NCBI RefSeq assembly: GCF_021130785.1
Contig: NC_060213.1
Coordinates: 62,590,001-62,654,000, forward strand
DNA length: 64,000 nucleotides
Direction: 5' to 3'
Origin: Homalodisca vitripennis
Taxonomy: Eukaryota; Arthropoda; Insecta; Hemiptera; Cicadellidae
The notes beneath the pieces are model-generated. The model searched no databases. It was not told the DNA's origin and worked only from the letters and a program-made list of their open reading frames with translations. Of this stretch, positions 35,503 to 46,572 are shown piece by piece (position 1 is the stretch's first letter; each line of letters starts with the position of its first letter). The translations under genes were made by a program, and so were the position numbers.

Positions 35503-35854
35503 GATATCTCCAATTGTTTATTATTTATTTTATCAAGATTTAATCCGTCAATTGTACGCGAATCTATTGATTATGTGTAAACCATTATTTACTTTATAGA
35601 ATCATTTGGTATATAATCAAATCATATGTATAAATGAACAATCACGATTTCGCATAATACTAAACGAATATTTATGCAAATAATGAAGGCGGTTGGTCTC
35701 CCTAATGAGACCAGATAACAGGGAATTAGTCGTTTCACTCCCCAACAAATTACAAATCCATTTCCATCTTTGTCCAGCTCATTAATGGTTGTAAACACCG
35801 AACTATATGACTCATCCATTATCGATCTCATCGGTCAACACGTGTTAAACCTCG

Positions 35855-35877
35855 GTCTCTCTCTCTCTCTCTCTCTA
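35855..35877. repeat. CT microsatellite
   Basis: About 11 CT units between copies of the duplicated block. Confidence 0.9.
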
Positions 35878-36240
35878 ACACTTGTTAGCCAACATCTTCT
35901 GTCTCTCTCTGGCAACAATGGGCCGTGCTGGCTCGACCCCGCGCCACACCGCGCTTCGGCATTAGCAGTTTAATGACGCAGCCTCCCCCCCCCCACAATA
36001 GGATGGGTGAGGAGGGGGCCCCCGCGGTATAAACACAGTAATCGCCGCAGCCTCTTACCTCAGAGCCGAACCCTCATTATGCATCCACTAAACTATTTTA
36101 AATTATCAGTCGCCGGCGTAATAGAAAGACAAACAACTACGCCTCCCCGCGCAGTCTGGAGTGCGAGCGCGAAGGCGAGGCACCGCGGTCGTGGGTAATT
36201 GGTGCTGTTAGGTTGGTACGCTGGAGGATTACACCGACAA

Positions 36241-37519
36241 GTCAAGCGGTTGCTACGGGTCTCCAGGCTATGTGTGGTTTATAGCTGTCGTGGGATTTCT
36301 CCACTCTAGGACTTTCGTGGACTGATTCCCACTTCGGGCTGGATTGCTTGTTCCAGCACTAGTTGGCTTTTGAAATCTTTCCCTGGTTGCTTTCTAAACT
36401 GATAAAAATTAAAAAAAAAATTAACAGTTCTTTTAGATAATTAAATACATTTTCCAGCCAGTCCCACTTATTGCTGCCTTTTTTGTCTTTCTAAACTCAA
36501 GAAACTGTTAAAGACCCGTTTCGTTAAATTTCAAAAATTCTTAAAAATCTAAGTGATAATATGTAATATTGCGTAAAAAACGTAGAAATGTTATTGCAAC
36601 CGTCAAAGTGAATTATATACTAAAATTTTGCATTTATCCACTACATTTGAGCTTCAAATATACGTACAATTTTTACATTGACCCAGTCAATCATGTGGTT
36701 TCCCAAACGTGAGTCATAAACTCGTCTATGCTGTAAAATGCTTTTTAATTTAACGCGGTTTTAGACAACTTTTAAATGCCTCGGGCATCGCAACATTTTT
36801 GATAGAATTGGGTAATTAGATGACAAATTGAATCCTTGTCTGAGAAGGTATTTATCCTTGCATCTAGTTTCATAAGAGTATAGGATCGCTACCTCTTTAA
36901 GGTTGTACTTGGTCTTGAAAAAAGAGAAGTCTATAAAATATAGAGACAGGGCAATGTCCACAATTTAAAATTTTTGAATACTGGTCTGCACGTCTCTCTA
37001 AGTTGCAGTTTTGAAAATATTCTGATGGTCTTTTTTAAAGAATAAACATTCTAGAAAAATTATGTTAGCACAACCTCCCTACAAAGCTAGTCAAGGATAG
37101 ATAGTGTGAGTAGATTAGTCTATAAACGCCGTCATCAGCACCTGAGTTGGGCCGTATTTGGACTGTTGCCTCGATACATAAATGCCTGAGAACAATTTTA
37201 CACATACGCTGTCTAATTGACAATCCCATGTCAACCCTCGATCAAGGTTTATTCAAAGGAATTTTGTTGAGCAGACCTCGGTTTCGTTCATGGTGACTGT
37301 CCATGGCACTAAAATCTGAATCTGTCTGTCGCAGACAAAATGTAATTAAAAAGTGTCTGGATAGTGTGGGCGGAACTTAACTAAAATTAATTCAGGCTAT
37401 CGATAAAAAACATTGTCTTAGTACCAAGTTATAAGTAAACAATAACGTTTTTCACCAGTTCCTAATCGAACAATTGTTGACAATGCGACGCGTCGTAATG
37501 AAACAAAAAGAGGGTGGCG
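36241..37519. other. AT-rich intronic sequence
   Basis: No exon or named repeat seen. A 66-codon minus-strand frame (36761-36961) has no signature. Confidence 0.4.
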
Positions 37520-37796
37520 ATAAAGTAAATTACTCCTCGCGTTACCGAACAACGGCTGCAGCTGCTTGTTTTTTACGCCCTTCAGTTTTTATCTTTATCG
37601 ATTTCGCCGATTCACAGTACATTTCCTACTTCAATTAGTGTATCGTCGTAAACCGACTTGACTGCACGGTAAGCCATTTTTGGCCATGGCTAAAGTTTCA
37701 GCCATCGCAGTCTGTGTGCATCTGTAGTAACAGCATATTACAAATTATAAGCAACTCTTTTTGAACCTTTAAAACCATTAATGAAAAACGTCAAAG
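37520..37796 (+). repeat. Duplicated ~280-bp block, copy 2
   Basis: Second copy of 35221-35502, 2.3 kb downstream. It carries a ~12-base insertion (around GGCCATGGCTAAAGTTTCAG) and a short deletion near the 3' end relative to copy 1, with few substitutions elsewhere. Confidence 0.93.
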
Positions 37797-38479
37797 AATG
37801 CGTTCTTGGTTGGCATCTTTTTTCTTTGCCTTGTCGGATAAATTCCCAATTGTGAGATACGGCATATAAGTGACGATAAGTCTGGCTGTAAGGCATGAAC
37901 ACGTTTACGGTTATGGCGAGGTACAACTTGGTTTCAGCTTAGTTTATGTTCACAAGGACAAAAAAATGTCGTTAACATTTATTGTCGTTGCCCGGGTTTA
38001 ATGTCCCTAGCATCGTAGGCTGTTTGCTTGATCAGAGTTTGTGGTGTAGTAATCGAAAGTGTTGAAATGAAAATGTGATAATGTTTTTTTTCTGTATTGA
38101 TTTTTGGAAAAGTCACAAATGTATCACAATAAAAGCAAAATGATTAAGCTGCATTTTAAAGTTTTTTTTTTTAAATATTATTCATAAGGTTGTACCGCAC
38201 TGGATTATCAACTCTTGACTGTAAATAATCCTAATTTTATTCGTGTTCATTAATAATTTTGAACAAAGCATTTTGAATTTAGGCCTAGATAGACTAAAAC
38301 TTATATGATTATTTGAACGATGATTGTGAACGAGAACCTCTTTTTTTTAAATGTCTAAATTTCTCCAATACACTATATTTGTGCCTCCAAGAAAAGTCGC
38401 TCTTGTTGTGCGGGTATTAAAGTCACATTATGCCTTGAAATTAGCCTCGCCAGAGAAACAAATCAACATTAAAAGTCCT

Positions 38480-38950
38480 TAAATAGCCATCCATCGAGGT
38501 AGCTTTCACCGTGACATGCGCGATGCTGTGTTTGGACAGCGGTCGAAGTGGTTCCCGTGGCTCACGCCAGGTGGCAGAGCTGTCCTCAACAGCTGATTAC
38601 AATTGTAGTGAACAGCTGGTTGCGCCACGGCCACGCCACGGCGGCCTCGATTTCATTGTTGCGCGACCGAATCAGATCCGTGTCGCTGGCTTAATGAGCC
38701 CATTGTGGCGCTCGGAGTGCACGCTTTATGCTTTCACGAAATGTCGTTAATTTAATTTCAAAACCCGACCGGGTGGGTAAATAACTTGATACCGCCGGGT
38801 ATCGAATTATTTCCGCGACGCGAGCCTGATCGCTTTCATCGCTTTGAGCGTTCGCTGGAATAAATTCCGCAAATGCGGCACTCGGCACTAGGCCCCGGCA
38901 TTCGCCCGACTATGACCTTTGTCGTGATCCCAGGGCGAATAAATACAGTA
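38480..38950. promoter_or_regulatory. GC-rich block, candidate regulatory element
   Basis: CG-rich sequence in an AT-rich intron. It contains TTGATACCGCCGGGTATCGAA at about 38786, a tight GATACC/GGTATC hairpin with a 4-base loop. Frames at 38511-38750 and 38691-38888 are unrecognised. Role inferred from composition only. Confidence 0.25.
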
Positions 38951-39827
38951 CGTTCAGATGATTTCTCCTCCTTTCTTTCCTTCCTTATATAAATTAAGCG
39001 TGTTTACCTTATTTGCACCCATTTTAATAACGCAATGATTGACTTTAAACAAGTATATTTTACTTGTACTTCATCTTAAACGCATCAATTGTTTCAATCC
39101 GACATTACTATCTTAAAGTAGCTCAAAGTGAATTTAATACTAATATTTTCCACTTTTAGAATACATTTACGTCCGGACGTACGTTCGTATATCGTTATTA
39201 CTACTGTTAATAATTTAGTTTGGTACAAACATGCGTTTTTTGGAATTACCAAAAAATGTTATTTTTGTTATTTAACAATGAGTGTAACAGCGTTAAGGGT
39301 TTAACAAGCGCCTTACTGTAAGCATTGTCGTTTCAATTCTGTATTGATTGCAAACACAGAATGTCTGCCGTCCTGTACAGCTTAAAGAGAACCAGGTTAA
39401 TGGTTCACTTTAAGTTTACGGTTACCGGTTGACAGAAGAAACATCGGCATGTAATAACCTGGTAACGCGACAAGACAATATAACATTGCTAGTGCCGTAC
39501 TAGATTGGTGGCCCTAGGCCTTTAACTGTACAACATTAAAGCTGCCGCGCCGCGGTTATGGCGGTAGTAACAGTAAACCGTGGATGGATGGTAAACCGCA
39601 GTTTCGACGATCATTCTCGTCTATCTCGCAAACATCGTCTAAGTTTGCGCTATGGAGTGGTACTGGAAGGATCATCGTATAATTATAAAGAGCGTCAATG
39701 GAAAATTGGGGTCATTAACGTGTTCATTTTACAAACCTCCGCTTCTTCTGTTTCATTGTGCCGTAACCAAGGCAGAATTTTTATTGGTCTTTGGTTTAAT
39801 ATTAAGAATCAGACAGGACCTGCTTAA
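38951..39827. other. Intronic sequence, no gene seen
   Basis: Two overlapping out-of-phase frames from 39558 to 39933 lack domain signatures; the second runs into an R2 repeat. Confidence 0.35.
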
Positions 39828-39950
39828 AAATGTATTGTTGTCTGTATGTCTGCCAGCGATACTCTTGATAGTAAAGTCCTTGATATTTGAAACTAGGCAC
39901 ATCCCCTCTTGGCCTAAGGATGATCTCTATTGATTGTGGGGTCAAAACGT
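39828..39950 (+). repeat. Dispersed repeat family 'R2', copy 3
   Basis: GTCTGTATGTCTGCCAGCGAT, ACTCTTGATAGTAAAGTCC, TTGATATTTGAAACTAGGCA, CTCTTGGCCTAAGGATGATC and TATTGATTGTGGGGTCAAAA align in order with the 10896-11150 copy. Confidence 0.65.
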
Positions 39951-40324
39951 AAAAGATCGTTTGTCTGCGTTTCCCTTACGTACTATCGTGTAATAGGGTA
40001 CTCTGTTATAACGGTTTATTAAATGAACATCCGTTACAATTAACATTGGGTTGTTTTATTCATTGCTTACAGGCAATGATCTCGTCTCAGTCAATAAAGG
40101 TTTTGTGGCGTATTAGAAATTTGTGGCGATCAGGCCTGTTCCCTGATTGGAAACCTATTGCAAAGGTAATGTTCAAGGCAAGTGCGCCCTTCCTTTTCAC
40201 TCAGGGTCTGTTCAGAAGCAGCGGCTTGCTTTCTCGTCCCACTCATGAGGACCCAAACTAGGCTGTTAATGAGAACTACAATCATTCATTGAATCATGAA
40301 TCATTACAACAAACAGACCTGAAA

Positions 40325-40855
40325 AGTAATGGTCTTGAAAGAAATGCACAAACCGATAATGTTTTAATGTAATATTTTGGGATAAAAAAAATACTTAATT
40401 TGTAATTTTGAAAGAGATGTGCACCTGGGAACCCGATATAAGACAGACGTACGGGCACTAGCCATTGCGTTGTAGTGTTCCCACTACGAGTCCCACCCTA
40501 AAATATAGCAGATATCCCAAATGAAGAACTCCAGATATTATTATGAATAAACAAAATTTTGTTCAAGCAAGTAATGGTCTTGAAAAATACACAAACCGAT
40601 TAAGTTTTAAAGTCATATGTTAGGATAAAAAAACACTACCAATTTTCTGGTTTGAAATGTTTTCAAAAATTCGGTATGATCAAAGCAATGTCAATAAATG
40701 TGATGTTGATAAACATTACAAATTGTTGTTTTGATAAAAAAATAAAACTTGTAATTTTGAAAGAGGTGTACACCTGGGAACCCGAGATGAGACATGTTGA
40801 CGGACACTAGCCATTGCGTTGTAGTGTTTCCGCTACGAATCCCACCCTAAACGAC
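40325..40855 (+). repeat. Diverged direct duplication (~240-bp offset)
   Basis: A unit beginning AGTAATGGTCTTGAAA-A, ACACAAACCGAT (about 40325 and 40568) continues to TTGTAATTTTGAAAGAG, CACCTGGGAACCCGA, ACTAGCCATTGCGTTGTAGTG and CCCACCCTAAA (about 40400-40504 and 40750-40850). The second copy has an insertion between the two halves. It abuts the fresher tandem duplication at 40869. Confidence 0.8.
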
Positions 40856-40868
40856 AGAAAACTACGGG

Positions 40869-41307
40869 CGCACGCACTATAGGTAGTGTGACATGCATGT
40901 GTGTTTTGGTGTAAGAATGAGTGTTGAGTGTTGCTGGTGGAGGGGGGGGGGAGTAGAGCGACGATAGCGCACTCTTGCGGTGCTGCCCTCGTGCGTGTAA
41001 TCCCGTAATTAACCCGAGCATCGCTAGATGTTCCAAGGTAACGCGGTTTTCCTGTAATACGGTAGCAGTCCTGCAGCAGCACATCCGCACGCACTATAGG
41101 TAGTGTGACATGCATGTGTGTTTTGGTGTAAGAATGAGTGTTGAGTGTTGCTGGTGGAGGGGGGGGAGTAGAGCGACGATAGCGCACTCTTGCGGTGCTG
41201 CCCTCGTGCGTGTAATCCCGTAATTAACCCGAGCATCGCTAGATGTTCCAAGGTAACGCGGTTTTCCTGTAATACGGTAGCAGTCCTGCAGCAGCACATC
41301 CGCACGC
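40869..41307 (+). repeat. Near-perfect tandem duplication, two units of ~216 bp
   Basis: Units run 40869-41085 and 41086-41300, each starting CGCACGCACTATAGG; a third start (CGCACGC) follows at 41301. Apart from the length of one G-run, at about 40940 and 41159, the units look identical. All frames of 60-126 codons found here on either strand are translations of the duplicated DNA, not genes. Confidence 0.95.
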
Positions 41308-42233
41308 CCGCTCCAACCGTCCTGATAATGCTAATTGTGATGCACGCAACACGGAGCAATTTATTTAATTGTGCCGCTCTTTAATTGAATTCCCTTGCCC
41401 GCTTTGCAATTATAAAATCCTCACTAATACATTAATTCGCTTTGTCTAATAATGGTGTTGTGTAATATGATGTGTTCATTGTAGTTGCATGCATTGTAAC
41501 TTTGCAATTAGTTTTATATACTGTGTTAAATATTTATAGACAGTCATTACTGATATGCGAATAAAGTGTCTGATTGTTCAATCAGTTTTTTCGATCCATT
41601 TGGAACTGTAATTAAATGCTAATTTGGCAAGATTTGAGAATTGCGATGCAGCAAAAAGTATTTACTACGTTGTGTTAGCATGTATATCGTTTATAAATTA
41701 ATTAAATCATTATTTTTACACGCAATTCAATTAAATATCAATTTCTGAAAAAATATGGTATTATTCATTATTTCGTTATCAAATTTCTTTACTATTTATG
41801 TAGAGTTTACATTGATATGAAGCTTAATTTCTAAGCGCACTGAAAACGTAATATTTATGGCTAGCCTATAAAAATAACAACATTCTAGTGTTGAATTCTT
41901 AACTGTAAATGTGTTTTAATTTCACAAGAAGTTAGTTAAAGAATAAAAAGTTAGAAAACATTTCTGGATTGTAATTCCTGTTTAGTCGTTTACTTTGTAC
42001 AAGTACAGTTAGTAAGAGCTTAATTTGGGACAGTTTTAAAATGGGCTGGATCGGTGTAAAAATGAGAAGTGGATGTAGATATACAAATATAACATTTAAT
42101 TTTATAATGTACGATTATTTAAAATACGATGTGTTATTTATGAGTTATATCTAAAATGAACTTCCCCATGTTTCACTAAAATCATTTTTATAGTCACAAC
42201 GTAACAAACTGTTCTTCCGAAAGACTGACGTTG

Positions 42234-42235
<2 letters not shown>
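41308..42235. other. AT-rich intronic sequence
   Basis: Nothing recognised apart from AT-rich DNA leading to the AT microsatellite. Confidence 0.45.

Positions 42236-42309
<74 letters not shown>
42236..42309. repeat. AT microsatellite, about 37 uninterrupted units
   Basis: A perfect (AT)n tract, 357 bases before the 45-nt groucho exon. Confidence 0.97.
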
Positions 42310-42311
<2 letters not shown>

Positions 42312-42666
42312 AATTCTATCAATTGGTCTTTTTGCAATTCGAATTGTACTCTAGTATTAGCTTTGGTTGTATTAATTGCACAGGAGATTAATCATTCATA
42401 GCGATAAGGTTTTTTCAGGTCCGTGGTATTATTTCAGTTAGTTCTGAGGTCTGACGCTAGGTTTGCGCCACGTAACTTTGATTGTTACCGTTCAAATATT
42501 TACTACTTGAGCCTTTTACTCCACAGAGAGCGGCCATAGCGCTACCTCTTTCCGTATCAATTTGTACCATCGGATGATTTATTTCCTGTGCTACTAATAC
42601 AATCAAAGTTATGAGTCTGGTATTTCTTATGCGAGTATTTTTATGTTATTCAAACTCTTGTTTCAG

Positions 42667-42711
42667 TACTACGAAATGTCCTATGGTCTCAACGTAGAGA
42701 TGCACAAACAG
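42667..42711 (+). CDS. gro: groucho coding exon YYEMSYGLNVEMHKQ
   Basis: This 45-nt exon in phase 0 at both ends lies between CTTGTTTCAG and CAG|GTACGT. It encodes YYEMSYGLNVEMHKQ, an almost invariant piece of the Groucho/TLE Q domain that directly follows RHYVM. The 15-codon exon with these borders is also the usual organisation in TLE genes. Valine in GLNVEM is the insect form. If both 64-nt alternatives were skipped, the frame from the 98-nt exon would hit TAG inside this exon. Confidence 0.96.
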
Positions 42712-43058
42712 GTACGTGTCAATCGATTTCCATAGTTTTAAGTATAATTAATAAATTAAGTATGAGATTTATTATGGAATTGAAAATTATTTTCGTTTGT
42801 GTCAGTTTAATGTTAATTTTTTAGTTAGGCCTAATAAAGTTTCGCCAAAAACCAGTTAAAAAATAGCAAAGTGTTAAGCATCAGCTAGCTTGTAGCACTT
42901 TGGGACTTTTTTACAGTGCTAGGAGTGTAAATTTAATGGTGTAAATTTAATGGTGTTCTAAAATCGTTCTATGCGGTCAATCTGCAGCTTCTCGCCTGCT
43001 AAGTTAAATAACGCTCTGCTCATAGGAGTGTACAGGCTTGACACCTGGTTTCCGTACT

Positions 43059-43125
43059 GCCACAGTGGCTGAGTGGTTAGAGTCACAAGTTACCACGGAC
43101 TCGGGTTCGAATCCCGATTCGGACA
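43059..43125 (+). repeat. tRNA-like (pol III promoter) element
   Basis: TGGCTGAGTGG is a perfect A box and GGTTCGAATCC a perfect B box, inside TCGGG-TTCGAAT-CCCGA, a closed T-arm. The 3' acceptor strand would be TTCGGAC, but the 5' side (GCCACAG) does not pair with it, and no normal anticodon arm forms. It is a tRNA-derived SINE head or tRNA pseudogene, different in sequence from the elements at 7680 and 13756. Confidence 0.65.
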
Positions 43126-44104
43126 TAAAGTTTTTATTCACTAATATAAGATTAAACACTGTGTATCAGTAAATATAAGTAAAAGTCGCTCAACTCGGAT
43201 GTATTTCAATGGGAGGTAATGGCGACAATAAGCCACTCAGACCTTGTTCGAGATCGGAGGCTTAATTATTCACGAGAGACAAATTAATTGTTGAGGAACG
43301 GAACGCGGCGCGGCGGGGTGAAATTATAAATTCCCTGCCATCACGGAACTTAAAAACATTCCCTCGGGGGTCGGAGTGGAGGAGGGGTAAGAAACACCCT
43401 CGCTCTTTATTCCGTGTTTAGAAAACGCTCCGCCTCGCCGCCCGCGCCCGGCGTCACTTATTAAAACTCCGAGAGAAGAAACATTTACATAAACTTCTGA
43501 GAAATACTGCACCTCGAGCGAGCACAAGAAGGGCGACTTTTAATTATTCCGTTTAATCAGGAAAAACTGGCTTTTAGCCCCCCGCCTCCTTCGCAAATTA
43601 ACGAATAACAGCCAACTTTTCAGCGGAGTCTTTCTTCCACCTTTTCAGCCCGCGAAGGCTAAATGTGAGTTCTTTTGGGATATTTGCGCTTTTATTCACC
43701 GGTTGAGGACCTTTCGGAAGACCGCTGTCATGTAAAAATGTTTTTCTTCTTCACAAGATAGAAATTGGGACACTGGAGGATCAAGCCTAATATTACATCT
43801 GGTGTAACAGAATTATAAATAGAATCCAACATTGTGAAAAGTAAAACATTCATCTTCACCAGTTGTAAATTTTTCAGATAAGAACGATGTATACATTAGG
43901 TTAATTAAAGTGACAGAAAGGGACTAAGTCATTTACATAGCGCGGCGTAAATGCTTGTGTTATAATCCCATACTCTTATTTTGTCAACTATTCGTTGTGA
44001 AAGAAAACAACAAAGCAGTCGCTGAAGAATTATAATTTTCGGCGACAATCTCGAATGAACTCATATGCATACGGTTATTTTGATTCGTAGAGTCGTTATG
44101 GGTA

Positions 44105-44235
44105 TGAAGGGTCCTTCAATTGTTTCGTTGTCTGTCCGTCTACTCGATAAACGATCCTACAGACCCGACATTTGATGCATAGTCTCCTATTGATCCAAGG
44201 TAGGGCTCTTATCGATTTAGAAATCAACAGGTAAA
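44105..44235 (+). repeat. Dispersed repeat family 'R2', copy 4
   Basis: GTTGTCTGTCCGTCTACTCG, ATAAACGATCCTACAGACCC, GACATTTGATGCATAGTCTC, CTATTGATCCAAGGTAGG and TATCGATTTAGAAATCAACA line up with the family layout but with heavy divergence. Confidence 0.5.
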
Positions 44236-45189
44236 AATTTACGCAGAATAAACAAATTTATAAACACACTGGGTACAACCAATCACATTGGTTGGTCGAA
44301 CTTTCATACGTTACATTGGGCCCTTCCACACTCCCTTTTATTGGTTAATGGAAGTAAATGCAGCCTGTGTACATACCAAAATCAATGAAAATTGTGTCAC
44401 TAAATCTAATTAAAATATAATTCATTACCTTTGTAATCTTCGATGATAAATGAAATGTCAGAAAGAGTAACACTTCGTAAAAATGTTTAAACAATTAAAA
44501 ATGGGTTTAAGTTTTAAGTAAAATTTAATAAATATTGTTTCAAAATTTGATATATACTTCAAATTCGACAGTATCTTGTTGAATCTTTTTCAGAGGGATT
44601 CTTCAATCTGTTTTATCTGAAGGAACTCCCTGAACAAAAGAGGTTTTCCGGACGCTCAAGTGGTGCGAAGCAAATCCAAAGGGATGGCAGGGCGGGGGCT
44701 TATCACAGTGGTGCAGACTCAGGCACTTGTAATCCGACAAAGGGAACTGTACAGGCTAATTAATACAGACGGATGCTCCTAACTGATGATTACATCCGCC
44801 GGCTGAGCCGGTGTTACAGATCTGGCTGGAAGCGGATTGCACACTAGTGAACTCGGCACAATGATTACAATGTTCCACCCGCCCCTGCCTGACAGTTCGC
44901 GCTGGGGGGCGAGGCGGTGGTGGCGGGGATCTGATACGTTTTGATCAACACTGTTCTGGTATGCTCTTTGGTGGATTGGCGCTACACTCGGCTCGGTCGT
45001 GGTTTTCGTTACAAGCTTCATTTGGGGGCGAGACGGAATCGATTATTTCGCGAGAGATGTGCGAGAGGTGGGAATCACTGTTTGTTGTCGATTGAAACGT
45101 AACTACGTTGTTACGTTTTGATTCGTCTTTAATTAGATCGCGCAATTGGAAAACGGATGAAAATCTGAAAAACTTGAGCACCAATTTGC

Positions 45190-46370
45190 ATCGTTTAACA
45201 ACACAACCTGGTTTTTCTTACAGTGGATTGTAAAATTTCCAGTAAGAATGAAATCGCTATTTTTGGAAGGGGTCGAAATGGGGTGGTATTAAAAGGGTTA
45301 AAAATATGAAAGTGTATTTTTTCTCAGACCATATTTTTCTTAGTTTGACACACTTAGTTTCTATCGTTAGACACACAAATAATAACAATAGCCTATCAGT
45401 GACAGACAACGAGATATTGGATCTGAATGCAGCCCTTTTCAGTAAAGTAGTCGTTCTGTATATGGTTAAGCTGGTACTGATTTAACATTTATATAGGTAT
45501 TTGATGATTGGTTTAAAGTATTTTAAATAAAAATATAATTTATTTTTGAAAGAAAAAAATACGTTTAACATTTTTTACGCTTTTGTTTGATAGACTACCT
45601 TCCCATTTCGACATCCACCACAAATAAAGCGGTAGACGATCGAATTTATTATCAGGTGAAATTTCGTATAGATTTCAAGAAAACTTGGTTATGTGCTTAT
45701 ACCAACAAGCGTTATATTAACAAATGATAATGACCTAGAGTAAATGCTAATAAATGAAACCCTAAATTTGACGTGGATTCCGAAATATAAACATACTGGT
45801 GTTTGGTATTTTGATAGCTAAACAAAATCCAGTGTCATACAAAAAGTTCATTTTCGGATTTTTAAAATCCTGCCATCATAGTATAGACATACATCCTACT
45901 CTAGTGTTAAGGCGGGCAGAAATACAGTTTATTAAAAACTTGAATATCTTCAAAACCGTATCAACGCATTATCTACATTAGCAGTAGTAATGCAGAACCA
46001 CGCGGTTAGTTCTTAAATCTAGACGGTATTGGCAGACACGGATAATCATTCGGATAAAGCATTCATCTCTATACAGAGTTTGTTAAATTCCTCACAATAA
46101 TTCTTACAATACAATAAGCTTAAAAGGAGATGAATTTTTACTTGCAAACTCTTACACGTTACAGGAGAATACCAGTTCTTTAAAGCATAAAATTGATCAG
46201 CTAAAGGATCAAAGTTTAGTTCACAAAACATCGATCAGATCGCTTCGAGAAAGCAAAACGTGTTGGCTTTATTTTCAGTCGATAAGTTCTGGCTTCGATA
46301 AGTTCTGGCTTCAATATCTTCCGAATCGAATTATCCCCGAAGCACCACCGTGATTCATCCGTATTTCCCC
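45190..46370. other. AT-rich intronic sequence
   Basis: No gene seen. A small 16-18-base tandem doublet (CGATAAGTTCTGGCTT twice) is at about 46280-46312. Short frames at 45799-45981 and 46046-46231 are unrecognised. Confidence 0.4.
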
Positions 46371-46572
46371 ACGAACGGCCACCCTTCCCTTCCCCGGGCA
46401 CTGCGGTCACGGGTCAGCGAAGTCTCAGAGTTCTCCGCGTGCGGTCTGGGAAGCGAGCGTGAGCAATGAGCACGGATACCTAGGGCCGTAACTAGGCAGG
46501 GGTTAAGGGGGCTACTCCCTGTGCTGGGACGAAATTCCCCTCACCATGTGTGTGTGGCCGGGCGCATGCATC

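Larger units (their letters stand above)
24232..42666 (+). other. gro: Large groucho intron (18.4 kb)
   Basis: No exon was found. GC-rich blocks alternate with AT-rich stretches, at about 26460-27330, 28130-28565, 29300-30790, 31795-32045, 32820-33150, 33480-34140, 34800-35040, 35930-36240 and 38480-38950. Repeats in it are listed separately. The many short frames across it are on both strands, mostly in the GC-rich blocks, and show no domain signatures. Ends in CTTGTTTCAG. Confidence 0.7.
19500..42711 (+). other. gro: groucho (TLE-family co-repressor) gene, internal part
   Basis: This is the span of the recognised exons: 19500-19597, then either 23041-23104 or 24168-24231, then 42667-42711. 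Spliced in this way the frame is continuous for 69 codons of the Q domain. The Q domain is the N-terminal coiled-coil that tetramerises Groucho/TLE and contacts TCF/LEF-type partners. The protein acts in the nucleus as a co-repressor recruited by Hairy/E(spl), Engrailed, Runt and other factors. The initiating exon (usually MYP...RHP...) and everything after HKQ (GP, CcN, SP and WD40 regions) are not visible. Introns are 3,443 nt to the first alternative exon, 1,063 nt between alternatives and 18,435 nt after the second. Confidence 0.93.

Noticed and set aside
40807..41359. Minus-strand frames of 67-126 codons
   Set aside because: They are overlapping translations of a tandem DNA duplication in several frames, so not evidence for a gene.
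44585..44640. TTTTTCAG acceptor followed by a short frame, considered as the next groucho exon
   Set aside because: The peptide (RDSSICF...) does not match the TEIAKRLN-type sequence expected after HKQ.
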